Shown: positions 39,720-50,595, numbered from the stretch's first letter. The stretch is DNA of 64,000 nucleotides from Rodentibacter pneumotropicus DSM 21403 (GCF_000379905.1 NZ_KB904058.1:62193-126192); one strand, 5' to 3'. A program made the numbers and translations. The notes: a model not told the origin generated them from the letters alone.

Positions 39720-41282
39720 TTATGGCGTTGAAAAATAAGTAAATGAGCCTGGTCCAACTGGTAAACCAAACACAAAAACCCATAGATAGAAAAGAGTCAT
39801 CCAGCCGATGATAAAAGTAAATGAATAAGGGATCATCATCGCCATTAGCGTCCCCACACCGGTATCTTTTTTGTAACGAACCGCCACCGCCATAATCAAG
39901 CCGAAATAACTCATCATCGGCGTGATAATATTCGTTGTTGAATCACCAATACGATATGCCGCCTGAATCACTTCCGGAGCATAACCAACCAACATCAGCA
40001 TCGGTACAAAAATAGGTGCGGTTAATGCCCATTGCGCTGAAGCGGAGGAAATCATTAAATTAATAAATGCACAAACCAATATGAACCCAACAAAAAGCAC
40101 GGGGCCTGTTAAGCCAAGATCAATAAGTAAATTAGCCCCTTTTACAGCAACAATTGAGCCTAGGTTCGTCCACTTAAAAAATGCCACAAACTGTGCCGCG
40201 AAAAATACCAATACAACGTACATTCCCATTGAAGCCATACCTTGCGACATAGATTTTACAATGTCTTGAGAAGATCTCATTGAACCGGTGACTCGCCCAT
40301 AGATATAACCGGGAATAGCAAAAAAGATAAAAATGAAGACCACAATACCATGTAAGAAAGGCGAGCCCGCCACAAGCCCTGTTTTGGTATTACGCAAGAT
40401 GCCATCTTCGGGAACAATTGTCCATGCAAGTAGTGAGGAAAAAATTAACATTGCAATTCCGGCCCACATCAATCCCTTTTTCTCATTAGGTGTTAATTTT
40501 TCCACTTTATTTTTAAGAATAGAAGGATCATCCGCATTCTGGGAATCATACTTTCCTAATTGTGGTTCAACGATTTTTTCTGTGACCAAATAGCCTAAAA
40601 TGCTCACTAAAAATGTACTAACAAACATAAAATACCAGTTTGCTTCAGGTCCGACGACATAATTCGGGTCAATTAAACGGGCCGCTTCTTGAGTAATTCC
40701 CGATAAAAGAGGATCTACCGTACCTAATAGTAAATTAGCACTATATCCGCCTGAAACACCGGCAAATGCAGCGGCAAGTCCGGCAAGAGGATGACGACCA
40801 AGCGCATGAAAAATCATTGCGGCAAGAGGGATTAATACCACATAACCCAGTTCTGCCGCCGTATTTGACATAACACCAGCCAATACAATAGTGAAGGTCA
40901 CTAATTTTTTCGGTGCGCCAACAACTAACCCTCTCAACGCCGCAGAAATCATACCTGAAGATTCAGCAATAGATACCCCAAGCATTGCCACTAAAACTGT
41001 ACCAAGTGGCGCAAAACCGGTGAAATTTTTTACCAAACTGCTGACCATATAAGCAAGCCCTTCTTGGCTAAGCAGGCTTTTCACGATAATATCGCCTGAA
41101 TGATTAGGGCGGGGATCCAAAACGCTCACATCAAAATAATGCAAAATCGCTGAAAGTACGATCAAAATACCACACATCAACATAAATAAAATGATAGGGT
41201 GAGGCAGTAAATTTCCAAGCCATTCCACCCCTTTTAAAAAATGCTGAATTCTGCTGTTTTTTTGAGGAACTGTTGATGACAT
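39720..41282 (-). CDS. AbgT-family transporter
   Basis: 520 residues with about 12 membrane helices; the AbgT family is shown by GVEWLGNLLPHPIILFMLM near the start, SNTAAELGYVVLIPLAA and GDSTTNIITPMMSYFGLIM. E. coli AbgT imports p-aminobenzoyl-glutamate, and some relatives (MtrF, YdaH) export sulfonamides. No abgA or abgB hydrolase genes are nearby. It lies between hemW and lon, where Haemophilus influenzae, from memory, has nothing. Confidence 0.87.
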   Translation of the reverse strand: MSSTVPQKNSRIQHFLKGVEWLGNLLPHPIILFMLMCGILIVLSAILHYFDVSVLDPRPNHSGDIIVKSLLSQEGLAYMVSSLVKNFTGFAPLGTVLVAMLGVSIAESSGMISAALRGLVVGAPKKLVTFTIVLAGVMSNTAAELGYVVLIPLAAMIFHALGRHPLAGLAAAFAGVSGGYSANLLLGTVDPLLSGITQEAARLIDPNYVVGPEANWYFMFVSTFLVSILGYLVTEKIVEPQLGKYDSQNADDPSILKNKVEKLTPNEKKGLMWAGIAMLIFSSLLAWTIVPEDGILRNTKTGLVAGSPFLHGIVVFIFIFFAIPGYIYGRVTGSMRSSQDIVKSMSQGMASMGMYVVLVFFAAQFVAFFKWTNLGSIVAVKGANLLIDLGLTGPVLFVGFILVCAFINLMISSASAQWALTAPIFVPMLMLVGYAPEVIQAAYRIGDSTTNIITPMMSYFGLIMAVAVRYKKDTGVGTLMAMMIPYSFTFIIGWMTLFYLWVFVFGLPVGPGSFTYFSTP

Positions 41283-41438
41283 ATGCGCGTCCTTTTGTTT
41301 TGGTTAAAAAATAGTCTTCATATTCGCATATTTTTTACCAAACACAAAAATAAAGTTTCACTTCTATAACAATAACATTACATTTTATTCAACTCTTCAC
41401 TTGAACCGTCAAAAAATCAAAGTTTAGAGATACAAAAA

Positions 41439-41458
41439 GGGCTTGTTTTCACAAGCCC
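41439..41458 (-). terminator. Terminator of lon
   Basis: GGGCTTGT and ACAAGCCC form an 8-base stem with a TTTC loop, flanked by A and T runs, 14 bases after the lon stop. Confidence 0.85.
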
Positions 41459-41472
41459 TAAAAAGTATTCAA

Positions 41473-43887
41473 CTAATTGACCGCTCTTGTTGTTTTCGTG
41501 GCGGCTTTACGACGAGGCGCTTTGGGTTTGGCTTCCACTTTGACAAACTCCACACCTTCCGGTGGATTTTCAAGTGCCAAGCCTAACACTTCATCAATGG
41601 TTTCTACCGAATGAATAACAAGACTTTGTTTCACATTATCCGGAATTTCTTCCAAATCTTTTACATTATCTTTTGGAATCAATACGGTTTTAATACCGCC
41701 ACGGTGTGCCGCTAAGAGTTTTTCTTTTAAGCCGCCAATTGGCAATACTTTACCACGTAAACTGATTTCCCCTGTCATCGCCACATCCGCACGCACCGGA
41801 TTGCCCGTTAAACAAGACACAAGCGCCGTACACATTGCGATACCCGCACTTGGACCGTCTTTTGGCGTTGCGCCGTCCGGTACGTGAATATGAATATCAC
41901 GTTTTTCATGGAACTCAGGGTTAATACCAAGTTTATCGGCACGTGAACGAACCACCGTCATTGCCGCTTGGATGGATTCTTTCATCACATCACCAAGAGA
42001 GCCGGTAAAGGTTAGTTTACCTTTACCCACCACAGAGGCGGTTTCAATGGTAAGCAAATCACCGCCCACTTCTGTCCACGCCAGACCTGTTACTTCGCCT
42101 AGACGATTTTGCGTGTCCGCTTTACCAAACTCAAAACGTTTCACACCAAGATAATCATGAAGATTGTCAGCATTAACCGTGATAGATTTTAGCTTAGGAT
42201 TCACTAATAAATTTTTCACCGCTTTACGACAGATTTTGGAAATTTCCCTTTCCAAATTACGCACGCCAGCCTCTCGGGTGTAATAGCGGATAATGTCTAA
42301 AATAGCACTTTCCTCCACCACTAATTCACCTTTCTTCAAACCGTTACGCTCAATTTGTTTTTGTAACAGATGACGCATCGCGATATTCAGTTTTTCATCT
42401 TCCGTGTAACCGGAAAGGCGAATCACTTCCATACGATCAAGTAACGGCCCCGGAATATTCATAGAATTTGAGGTCGCCACAAACATCACATCGGAAAGAT
42501 CATAATCCACTTCTAAATAATGATCGTTAAAGGAGGTATTTTGTTCAGGATCAAGCACTTCTAATAGGGCAGAAGCAGGATCACCACGCATATCCGATGC
42601 CATTTTATCGATCTCATCAAGCAAGAATAATGGGTTTTTCACTCCCACTTTTGCCATTTTTTGAATGAGCTTGCCCGGTAATGCACCAATGTAGGTTTTA
42701 CGGTGACCACGAATTTCCGCTTCATCACGCACGCCACCAAGTGCCATTCGCACATATTTACGCCCTGTTGCATTGGCAATGGATTGACCGAGTGAGGTTT
42801 TACCCACCCCCGGTGGTCCAACTAAACAAAGAATTGGTCCCTTAATTTTATTGAGACGCGCTTGCACCGCAAGATATTCTAAAATGCGTTCTTTCACACG
42901 CTCCAATCCATAATGATCGGCATCTAACACTTGCTGTGCTTTGGCAATATCTTTTTTTACTTTCGTGCGTTTATGCCATGGCACTTGGATCATCCATTCG
43001 ATATAGCTACGGACCACGGTGGCTTCTGCTGACATTGCTGACATCATTTTGAGTTTTTGCAGTTCGCTTTCCACTTTATCACGCACTTCTGCCGGCATAC
43101 CTGCCGCTTCCACTTTTTGACGAAGTTGCTCCACTTCATCAATGGTGTCTTCATTTTCGCCATCGTCCATTTCTTTGCGAATAGCTTTAATTTGCTCGCT
43201 CAAATAATAGTTACGTTGGCTTTTTTCCATTTGTTTTTTTACGCGACCTCGAATGCGTTTTTCCACTTGTAGAATATCCGCTTCCGACTCCATCATACCA
43301 AGCAAATATTCCAAACGTGCTTGCACATCAGCTAATTCCAACACACTTTGTTTATGGCGAACACTCACCGGCAAATGGGCAGCCATGGTGTCTGCAAGGC
43401 GATCCGCATCATCAATACGTTGTAGAGCGCCTAACACATCAGCCGGCACTTTTTTATTCAAGGTCAGATAATTTTCAAACTCGGACAATACCGCATTTTT
43501 TACAATATCTAATTCTTTTTCATTACCTTGGACGGTATCAATTGGGGTGATTTCTGCTGAAAAAAATTGTTCCCCTTCTTCCAGATGATTGATTTTTGCA
43601 CGTTGTTGCCCTTCCACAAGCACTTTTACTGTGCCATCAGGCAATTTTAAAAGCTGGATAATATTAGCAATGGTGCCCACATCAAACACATCATCAGTCG
43701 TCGGCTCTTCTAAATCCGCTTGTTTTTGTGAAACCAAGAGAAGCTGTTTATTTTCGTTCATCGCTTCTTCAAGGGCATTAATGGATTTTGCACGCCCCAC
43801 AAAAAGCGGCATCACCATATAAGGGAAAACCACGACATCACGTAACGGTAGTACGGGCATCGTGCGTTGTATTCTTTTGGCGTTCAT
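41473..43887 (-). CDS. lon: ATP-dependent protease La
   Basis: 804 residues: N-terminal substrate domain ([21 protein letters not shown]), AAA+ module with Walker [14 protein letters not shown] and Walker B FLLDEIDK, and a C-terminal protease with the Ser-Lys dyad in DGPSAGIAM and [11 protein letters not shown]. It degrades damaged and regulatory proteins in the cytoplasm. The last 17 residues are a basic Lys/Ala/Thr tail, similar in make-up to the ngt tail. Confidence 0.99.
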   Translation of the reverse strand: MNAKRIQRTMPVLPLRDVVVFPYMVMPLFVGRAKSINALEEAMNENKQLLLVSQKQADLEEPTTDDVFDVGTIANIIQLLKLPDGTVKVLVEGQQRAKINHLEEGEQFFSAEITPIDTVQGNEKELDIVKNAVLSEFENYLTLNKKVPADVLGALQRIDDADRLADTMAAHLPVSVRHKQSVLELADVQARLEYLLGMMESEADILQVEKRIRGRVKKQMEKSQRNYYLSEQIKAIRKEMDDGENEDTIDEVEQLRQKVEAAGMPAEVRDKVESELQKLKMMSAMSAEATVVRSYIEWMIQVPWHKRTKVKKDIAKAQQVLDADHYGLERVKERILEYLAVQARLNKIKGPILCLVGPPGVGKTSLGQSIANATGRKYVRMALGGVRDEAEIRGHRKTYIGALPGKLIQKMAKVGVKNPLFLLDEIDKMASDMRGDPASALLEVLDPEQNTSFNDHYLEVDYDLSDVMFVATSNSMNIPGPLLDRMEVIRLSGYTEDEKLNIAMRHLLQKQIERNGLKKGELVVEESAILDIIRYYTREAGVRNLEREISKICRKAVKNLLVNPKLKSITVNADNLHDYLGVKRFEFGKADTQNRLGEVTGLAWTEVGGDLLTIETASVVGKGKLTFTGSLGDVMKESIQAAMTVVRSRADKLGINPEFHEKRDIHIHVPDGATPKDGPSAGIAMCTALVSCLTGNPVRADVAMTGEISLRGKVLPIGGLKEKLLAAHRGGIKTVLIPKDNVKDLEEIPDNVKQSLVIHSVETIDEVLGLALENPPEGVEFVKVEAKPKAPRRKAATKTTRAVN

Positions 43888-43974
43888 ATCTTCTCTCTAA
43901 TTCTATTTCGACAATTTGGAATAATATGGGGGTGGGTTTGGTGAATTCAAGGTAATCGGGTTAATTAGGACATT

Positions 43975-44002
43975 AAAGTGCGGTCGTTTTTCACCGCACT
44001 TT
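43975..44002 (-). terminator. Inverted uptake-signal terminator of gph
   Basis: AAAGTGCGGT and ACCGCACTTT pair around an 8-base loop 10 bases after the gph stop. Confidence 0.75.
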
Positions 44003-44012
44003 TTGGGAAAAA

Positions 44013-44687
44013 TTAAAGAATCTTTAATAATTGACCAAAATCATCAAATACCCAATCCGGATTGGATTCGCTAATTGGAATATTGTAATTATAACCATAG
44101 GTTAATCCTACAACGGCACAACCGGCAGCATGTGCTGCGAGAATGTCATTTTTAGAATCCCCCACAAATAATACTTGTCGAGGTTCAACCCCAAATTTAC
44201 CACACAAATAATAAAGCGGTCCCGGATGCGGTTTGATTGCAGGCAAAGATTGTCCGCCCAACATTTCGCTAAATAAATGATCAATGCCAAATGCCGCCAA
44301 CACAGGTTGAACGTGTTTAGTCGGTTTATTAGTAACCACCGCTAACGTATAACCTTTCGCTTTTAATGCTTCCAAGGTTTCTTTTACATTCGGATATAAT
44401 CGGCTCACATTGCAAAGATTTTCGCCATAATAATAACTAAAGCGATCTTTCACTTTTTCTACATCCGCTTCACTTAATGTTTTGCCGGTTTGTTCTTTTG
44501 CCCAATCCAATGCTCGAGCAATCAATACCGGCGCACCGTTACCAATCCAAGTTAAAACAAGGGCTTCCGGTGCTTGTGGCAAACCAAATTCTGCCAATGC
44601 CGAATTTACGGATAAGGCTAAATCCGGCAAGCTGTTGACTAACGTGCCGTCTAAATCAAAACCAATGAGTTTAAACTGTGTTTTCAT
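44013..44687 (-). CDS. gph: Phosphoglycolate phosphatase
   Basis: A 224-residue HAD hydrolase: motif I FDLDGTLVNS, motif II VVTNKP, Lys in KPHPGPLYYL, and motif III VGDSKNDILAA. It hydrolyses 2-phosphoglycolate, largely formed in DNA repair. The start MKTQFKLIG was chosen over one six codons earlier because GAGAG precedes it at a fair distance. It follows rpe, as in E. coli and Haemophilus. Confidence 0.93.
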   Translation of the reverse strand: MKTQFKLIGFDLDGTLVNSLPDLALSVNSALAEFGLPQAPEALVLTWIGNGAPVLIARALDWAKEQTGKTLSEADVEKVKDRFSYYYGENLCNVSRLYPNVKETLEALKAKGYTLAVVTNKPTKHVQPVLAAFGIDHLFSEMLGGQSLPAIKPHPGPLYYLCGKFGVEPRQVLFVGDSKNDILAAHAAGCAVVGLTYGYNYNIPISESNPDWVFDDFGQLLKIL

Positions 44688-44735
44688 TAACGCTCTCTTC
44701 TCCATACTACAAAATGAGGAAATCCAAGATAAATC

Positions 44736-45410
44736 CTATCCTTGGATAGTCGCGAGTTGATGTCTCATTTGATCAATCACTTGTTTATAATCCGGTTGAT
44801 CAAAAATCGCCGAGCCCGCCACAAACATATCCGCACCGGCAGCAGCAATTTCCGCAATATTATTCACTTTTACACCGCCATCCACTTCTAAACGAATATC
44901 AAAACCGCTGTCATCAATCATTTTTCGTGCCTGTTGTAGCTTTTTCAATGTGGCAGGAATGAAGGATTGTCCACCGAATCCCGGATTCACGGACATAAGT
45001 AAAATCACGTCCACTTTATCCATCACATAATCCAAATAACTCAATGGCGTTGCAGGATTAAACACTAAACCGGATTTACAACCATGATCACGAATCAACT
45101 GCAAAGAACGGTCAATATGCTCGGAACTTTCCGGATGGAAAGTAATATAATTCGCCCCCGCTTTGGCAAAGTCAGGGATAATCCGATCCACCGGCTTAAC
45201 CATCAAATGCACATCAATCGGTGCGGTAATACCATAATCACGTAAAGCCTGACAAATAACCGGACCGAAAGTCAAATTTGGCACATAATGATTATCCATC
45301 ACATCAAAATGAATCAGATCTGCACCGGCATTAAGCACATTTTGAACATCATCTCCAAGGCGAGCAAGGTCGGCTGAAAGAATGGAAGGGGCAATAAGGT
45401 AAGGTTTCAT
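44736..45410 (-). CDS. rpe: Ribulose-phosphate 3-epimerase
   Basis: A 224-residue TIM barrel: [49 protein letters not shown] and [11 protein letters not shown]. It interconverts ribulose 5-phosphate and xylulose 5-phosphate. Of two ATGs two codons apart the second was chosen, since AGGAG lies 6 bases before it and it matches the usual family N-terminus. Confidence 0.96.
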   Translation of the reverse strand: MKPYLIAPSILSADLARLGDDVQNVLNAGADLIHFDVMDNHYVPNLTFGPVICQALRDYGITAPIDVHLMVKPVDRIIPDFAKAGANYITFHPESSEHIDRSLQLIRDHGCKSGLVFNPATPLSYLDYVMDKVDVILLMSVNPGFGGQSFIPATLKKLQQARKMIDDSGFDIRLEVDGGVKVNNIAEIAAAGADMFVAGSAIFDQPDYKQVIDQMRHQLATIQG

Positions 45411-45492
45411 CGTCATCTCCTAGGGGTAATCACCGCTCTAGTTTACTACGTTAAAACAGAAATTGCCTTGATTATTTATAGGAAAATTTCAA

Positions 45493-45658
45493 TATTATGT
45501 AGCAGTTGCACAAAGTTGTTTTTTTGTTCTCTTGTAGGGACACACTGCGTGTGTCCGAATTTTAACCTATTGAAATAATTTGATTTTTATAACGGACACA
45601 CGCAGTGTGTCCCTACGTTTTATTAAAATTTCTGTTTTTGTGTATTTGCTACATAATA
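45493..45658. repeat. Small inverted-repeat (MITE-like) element
   Basis: The ends are inverted copies, TATTATGTAGCA (45493-45504) and TGCTACATAATA (45647-45658). Inside, a perfect 24-base inverted repeat at 45534-45557 and 45593-45616 has arms that are themselves near-palindromes (GGACACAC-TGC-GTGTGTCC). GGAAAATTT occurs on both sides, at 45481-45489 and 45661-45669, as a target duplication would. No transposase is present. The strand could fold into one long stem between rpe and the sialidase gene. Confidence 0.65.
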
Positions 45659-45772
45659 CCGGAAAATTTTGAAAAAATGACCGCACTTTAACTATTCCAT
45701 GAATTGAGAAGTACAAATTAATAGACCGATCAACGTTCATAGAACTTTATTATTTTAATGCTGTTTTAATTT

Positions 45773-45788
45773 TGTGATAAAGCTCTCA
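45773..45788 (+). promoter_or_regulatory. Probable CRP site before the sialidase gene
   Basis: TGTGATAAAGCTCTCA fits TGTGA-N6-TCACA at 9 of 10 positions. It is about 100 bases before the sialidase start. A small hairpin, ACAGCG-CAT-CGCTGT at 45844-45858, lies in the leader. The rest of the 45417-45890 gap holds only the element described separately and AT-rich DNA. Confidence 0.55.
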
Positions 45789-45890
45789 AAATTAAAACTT
45801 CATTATTGTTTTATTTTTGGAGTATCACTACACTCAAAAGAATACAGCGCATCGCTGTGATTTCCACCATCCAATAATCGGGGTATTCCA

Positions 45891-48800
45891 ATGAAAAAAT
45901 CTCATTTCCTCAAAAAAACTGCAGTATCCTTGTTTGTTTCTTCCGTTTTTCTCTCAGGTTTTAGTTTCTCTGCCTCTCCCTCTTCAACGGCAATTTTAGA
46001 TTTCTCTAGCTTAGAAAATTTCAGCCAACCTATTGATGTCAGCGAACAGTTTAATGAGAAAGGCGTATTTGGACTGGGTTCCGGCACACTAACTTTTCGA
46101 GTAAAGCCAAGTGGCGGTTTCAGCACTTTACTGGGCGTAAGCGATCCGAACTCCAATGTGCGTTACATTGCCTTTTATGTCAATTCCAGAAATGGTAATG
46201 AACAATATGGTGTCGAACTCAGAACCGATAATCACACACGCTTAATTCCCAATTCCGAATTAGTGACGCCCCCTATTCCCTCTTCTGATGAATTTAAAAC
46301 CATTACCTATGCTTTCGATAAAGCCAATCAAACAATTAAAATTTATGTGAATGGCGAGCTGAAAAAAGCGACAAATCAATCAAAATTTTTTGAGGATATT
46401 GATGGGTTAACGAGCGCAACAGTGGGATCATTGAAACGCGCTAATTATCCGTCAAATAATTTTGTGGGTTCAATTTACCATGCCCGCGCAACAGATGATG
46501 TGTTATCAAACGAGGCTATCGCAGCCTTACACAGAGATATTGTGGAAAAACAAAAAGCCGATATTGCCAAAAATGCCGAAAAAATCGCATTTTTTGCCGA
46601 AAAGCGTTCTGCCATGGGCGCAATGATGAGCGAAAAATATGAAATTTTTAAGCCAGGGCAAGGCGGAGCGAAAAGCTATCGTATCCCAGGGTTATTTACA
46701 ACCAAAGACGGCGTGGTGATTGCCGCAATCGACAAGCGTAATCAACATTTTTATGACTGGGGAAATATTGATTTGGCGATTCGTCGCAGTTTAGACGGAG
46801 GGTTTACTTGGCAGGATGATCAAGTTGTGGTTGATTTGGCGGAACAACCTTATCCAGATCTTGGTGCGGCAGAATCGGCATTAGTGATTGATGCAGTAAT
46901 GACACAGGATAAAAATACCGGAAGAATAATAATGGTTTTTGATATGTTCCCCGAATCACAAGCTCTTTTTGGTATGTTTAACAATTCACAGGCAAGTTTT
47001 GAGTCAGAGGGAAACGGGCATATTAATGTCAACGGAAAATGGTATCGCCTAATTACCGATGAAAGTGGCGCGAGATACACAGTTCGCGAGGGGGGCATTA
47101 TCTATAATCGTGATGGTGTTGCTCAAGATTATAAAGTAATCACAGAGGGCGATCCTGCTCAGGCATTTCAAAATCTTGGCGATATTATCAAGATCAGTAC
47201 GGATGAACGGGTCGGCAATATTTTTCTCCGCTCAAAACGTGCCGGGCATGATAGCGGCCCCTTTAACGCACACTATACCAGTTATTTATGGATGACTTAT
47301 AGCGATGACAACGGCAAAACATGGGCAAATCCTACGGATATTACCACGCAAGTCAAAGCAGATTGGATGCGATTTTTAGGTACAGGTCCAGGAACCGGCA
47401 TTCAATTAAAAAACGGCAATATTATGATTCCGGTTTATTTTACCAATCGGGACAATAAACAATCTGCTGCTGTGATTATCAGTTCGGACGGTGGAAAAAC
47501 TTGGACTCGGGGCGCTTCGCCAAATGATGCCTACTTAGATGAAATCGGTGGAGCACGTTATTTAAACACGCAAGATTACGAAATCACCGAATCCCAAGTT
47601 ATCGAAATGAATAACGGTGACATTAAAATGTTTTCCCGTAACCGTAGCGGTGCTGTTATTATTTCAACCAGTCACGATGGTGGAATGACTTGGGACAAAG
47701 GAGCAAGATTAAGAGAATCCGCCTTATTAGATCCTTATTCACAAATGTCCGTAATTCATTATTCCAAACTGATCGATGGCAAGGAATATATCGTTTTCGC
47801 CAATCCTCACGCCAGTTCCCGACGCAACGGTAAAGCTTGGTTGGGAGAAGTACAGACTGACGGTTCAATTTTATGGAAATATAATACCACGATTGATGAA
47901 GGCTCTTATTCCTATAACAGTTTAACGGAATTACCAAACGGTGATATTGGTTTACTTTACGAGCAAGTACAAGGCTCGAATGTGCAGTATGTCCGCTTCA
48001 ATTTGCAAGAACTGTTATGGAAAGATAATTTTATCTATCGTGACAAACGAAACCCTGAAAATCAGGCGGTATCCCTCAATAGTATCGAACAAGAAACCTA
48101 TTATAAGATTGGTGACGGTGAGATGATCAAAGTTGGGGAGGGCATCAATCCGGCACATTTAGAAGTGAGAGAAGGGATTGCCACCCTCGCCCAACAAGCC
48201 AATGCTGCAGGAGAAAAACAGGCTTATGCTGCCGTTGTAGTGAAAGAAAAGGGCACACTTCGTTTAATGGATAACGAGCAACTCAACCTCAGTAACATTA
48301 GATTGGAGAAGGGGACATTTGATCTCAACGGACGTAATTTTACCCTTGCTGCTAAAGTCGACACGGAGAATCAGGGATTACGCGCCGCAACGTTAAACGG
48401 CAATATCATCAATAATAGCCCGACACCAGCAACCTTGACCTATCAGCTCAATCAGCAACGGGCAATTATCGGAACGGTAGGTGATCAGCAAGGCACACTC
48501 AACCTCATCTATTCCCCAACAGAGTCTGAAAGCCAATTATCGTTTCAAGGGAATACCAATTTGGATAATGTTTATGTCAAAGCAGGTACATTGAGTTACA
48601 CAGGAAACAGACATCAGGCAAACAGGCTTGATCTATCTCCGCATAGTCAAGTTGAAATTAAAAATGATGCCTCATTCACCTCCCACCACATCCACTTGGC
48701 GGAAAATGCAAACCTCATCTTGAATACGGATACAGCCATTGAATTTAGCTCAAAAGTTGAAGGCACAGGAAATTTATTCAAAACCGGAGCAGGCTATGCG

Positions 48801-50519
48801 AGAGTAAACGGAGAGCTTAATCACGAAGGAATAACGGATATTCAAAGCGGTATCTTTGAAGTAAATGGCAATATCAACAAAAGTGCGGTCAATATTCGGC
48901 AAAATTCAATATTGGCAGGAGGAGGGGAAATCAAAAACGAGACAACGCTATTTGAAGAAGCTGTAATTTCACCAAGTTTATTTATTACCAATCCACAAAC
49001 ATTTCGTGGCAACACGTTGTCATTTAACCAACTAAACAACCAAGGCGGAAAATTTATTCTCACTGTAAATAATAATGCCGAAAATATAAAAGATTGGAAG
49101 CACGATCAAGTTTTAATTAACGACTTAAACTCGGAAATGGATATTCCAATAGATATTCATTTACTCGGTACTCAACAAGGTCATTCCGATGAAAATAAAA
49201 ACGGACGTTATGATGCAGACGAGGGAATTTCATTAATTCAAACTAAAAACGCAAATGCCTTGCAACGGCTGAAAATCGGGCAAGTATTAAGTGCCGAACG
49301 TAGCGGCTATTTATATCCGCTGACATTGGTGAGTGTAGAGAGCGGTATAGCGAATGCCGATGACAATCGTATTAGCGAGAACGGAGACAGCCATTTTACC
49401 GATTTTCGCTTGCAAAATATTATGATCGATGGAAACGGAAAGCAACTTGAACCTGTTATCCGTGCAGTAAAACAGGAAGAACCGAAAGTTGAAGAAGCTA
49501 CGCTCCCAATAGTTCCGACTACACCGAAAGAAGAAACTCCTGTAACACCGAAAAATCCAACGCTACCAAAAGTAGAAACACCAACAATGCCGACACAACC
49601 AGCCTCCCGTGCACAAATTGATGCACGAGTGCCATCCTATTTAGTGTCAAATACAGCGCTTTACTATCAGGGTGAACAGACAAAAAATATTTTCTGGGAC
49701 AATGTGCATTCAGAAAACACCAAAGGGCTATATGCCATACAATCCTATACTCATAGCCATTACAACACCGACCTTAATTTTGTGGACTATGGTTATCACT
49801 ATCATACCAAACAACATACTTCCTTGTTGGGCGGTTATGTTGCTATTAATAACAACACAACATTACACAGTGCGATCGCCTACGGAAAACAAACCGTTGA
49901 ACCAAAAGCCGTTGATGGATACAGCCAAGCCAAATATAAAACCGTTTCCGGTTTACTAGCACTCCGTCATCAAAGGGAACGGATTCGCTTTAGCTTAGGT
50001 ACAGGGTATCATTGGCACAGAGGCGATATTTCAGCATTCGGCACAAAAGATATTGCAAAACTCAAAGCCCATCAATTTCAACTCTTTACCAATTTGGGCT
50101 ATGTAATTCCGGTGGGACAATTAAGCCTCATTCCGACTATGGGTTTAAGCTACCAGCATTTATCAACCAGCATTAATGATCAAATGAATTGGCGTGTCGA
50201 TAGCAAGAAATATCATATTTTCACAAAGCAAATCGGTTCTTATTTAAGCTGGCAAGGCGAGACATTAAGGTTGAAAGCAGGCGTATTCTATGAACATAAT
50301 CATACCAATACACCGCAAATTCTGATTTCACCGACAGGAAATCAAGGCGAATGGTTCAATACGGGACAATTAGGAAATGGGATGTTATACAAAGCATCAG
50401 TAGAAGTAGCGATGACTCCAAACCTTTCTTTTGGGTTGCAGTTGAACCATCGCCACGCATTGTCCAAGGCAAAACTCAAACAAACAAATATCTCAGCTAA
50501 ACTTGAGTATAAATTCTAA
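45891..50519 (+). CDS. Autotransporter sialidase
   Basis: A very large secreted sialidase of 1542 residues, like NanB of Pasteurella multocida. A signal peptide ends near SFS (residue 27). A concanavalin/LamG-like lectin domain covers roughly 35-220. The six-bladed catalytic domain has YRIPG at 263 and four Asp boxes (SLDGGFTW 300, SDDNGKTW 471, SSDGGKTW 531, SHDGGMTW 594). A beta-helix passenger (about 750-1170), a Pro/Thr/Glu linker (about 1190-1240) and a C-terminal autotransporter barrel ending KLEYKF complete it. It releases host sialic acid at the cell surface. Confidence 0.93.
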   Translation: MKKSHFLKKTAVSLFVSSVFLSGFSFSASPSSTAILDFSSLENFSQPIDVSEQFNEKGVFGLGSGTLTFRVKPSGGFSTLLGVSDPNSNVRYIAFYVNSRNGNEQYGVELRTDNHTRLIPNSELVTPPIPSSDEFKTITYAFDKANQTIKIYVNGELKKATNQSKFFEDIDGLTSATVGSLKRANYPSNNFVGSIYHARATDDVLSNEAIAALHRDIVEKQKADIAKNAEKIAFFAEKRSAMGAMMSEKYEIFKPGQGGAKSYRIPGLFTTKDGVVIAAIDKRNQHFYDWGNIDLAIRRSLDGGFTWQDDQVVVDLAEQPYPDLGAAESALVIDAVMTQDKNTGRIIMVFDMFPESQALFGMFNNSQASFESEGNGHINVNGKWYRLITDESGARYTVREGGIIYNRDGVAQDYKVITEGDPAQAFQNLGDIIKISTDERVGNIFLRSKRAGHDSGPFNAHYTSYLWMTYSDDNGKTWANPTDITTQVKADWMRFLGTGPGTGIQLKNGNIMIPVYFTNRDNKQSAAVIISSDGGKTWTRGASPNDAYLDEIGGARYLNTQDYEITESQVIEMNNGDIKMFSRNRSGAVIISTSHDGGMTWDKGARLRESALLDPYSQMSVIHYSKLIDGKEYIVFANPHASSRRNGKAWLGEVQTDGSILWKYNTTIDEGSYSYNSLTELPNGDIGLLYEQVQGSNVQYVRFNLQELLWKDNFIYRDKRNPENQAVSLNSIEQETYYKIGDGEMIKVGEGINPAHLEVREGIATLAQQANAAGEKQAYAAVVVKEKGTLRLMDNEQLNLSNIRLEKGTFDLNGRNFTLAAKVDTENQGLRAATLNGNIINNSPTPATLTYQLNQQRAIIGTVGDQQGTLNLIYSPTESESQLSFQGNTNLDNVYVKAGTLSYTGNRHQANRLDLSPHSQVEIKNDASFTSHHIHLAENANLILNTDTAIEFSSKVEGTGNLFKTGAGYARVNGELNHEGITDIQSGIFEVNGNINKSAVNIRQNSILAGGGEIKNETTLFEEAVISPSLFITNPQTFRGNTLSFNQLNNQGGKFILTVNNNAENIKDWKHDQVLINDLNSEMDIPIDIHLLGTQQGHSDENKNGRYDADEGISLIQTKNANALQRLKIGQVLSAERSGYLYPLTLVSVESGIANADDNRISENGDSHFTDFRLQNIMIDGNGKQLEPVIRAVKQEEPKVEEATLPIVPTTPKEETPVTPKNPTLPKVETPTMPTQPASRAQIDARVPSYLVSNTALYYQGEQTKNIFWDNVHSENTKGLYAIQSYTHSHYNTDLNFVDYGYHYHTKQHTSLLGGYVAINNNTTLHSAIAYGKQTVEPKAVDGYSQAKYKTVSGLLALRHQRERIRFSLGTGYHWHRGDISAFGTKDIAKLKAHQFQLFTNLGYVIPVGQLSLIPTMGLSYQHLSTSINDQMNWRVDSKKYHIFTKQIGSYLSWQGETLRLKAGVFYEHNHTNTPQILISPTGNQGEWFNTGQLGNGMLYKASVEVAMTPNLSFGLQLNHRHALSKAKLKQTNISAKLEYKF

Positions 50520-50545
50520 CAGAAACGCAATGTCCCTATAAAAAT

Positions 50546-50583
50546 GACCGCACTTTGCTTGAATAATTGAGCGAAGTGCGGTC
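50546..50583. terminator. Inverted uptake-signal terminator after the sialidase
   Basis: GACCGCACTTTGCT and AGCGAAGTGCGGTC pair with one mismatch around a 10-base loop between convergent genes. The right arm is followed by a mixed, not T-only, stretch. Confidence 0.7.
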
Positions 50584-50595
50584 GATAATCTCTCT

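Noticed and set aside
45493-45658. The inverted-repeat unit as just an rpe terminator
   Set aside because: It is upstream of rpe (rpe reads leftwards away from it), has no T run at the stem base, and has end repeats and flanking direct repeats.
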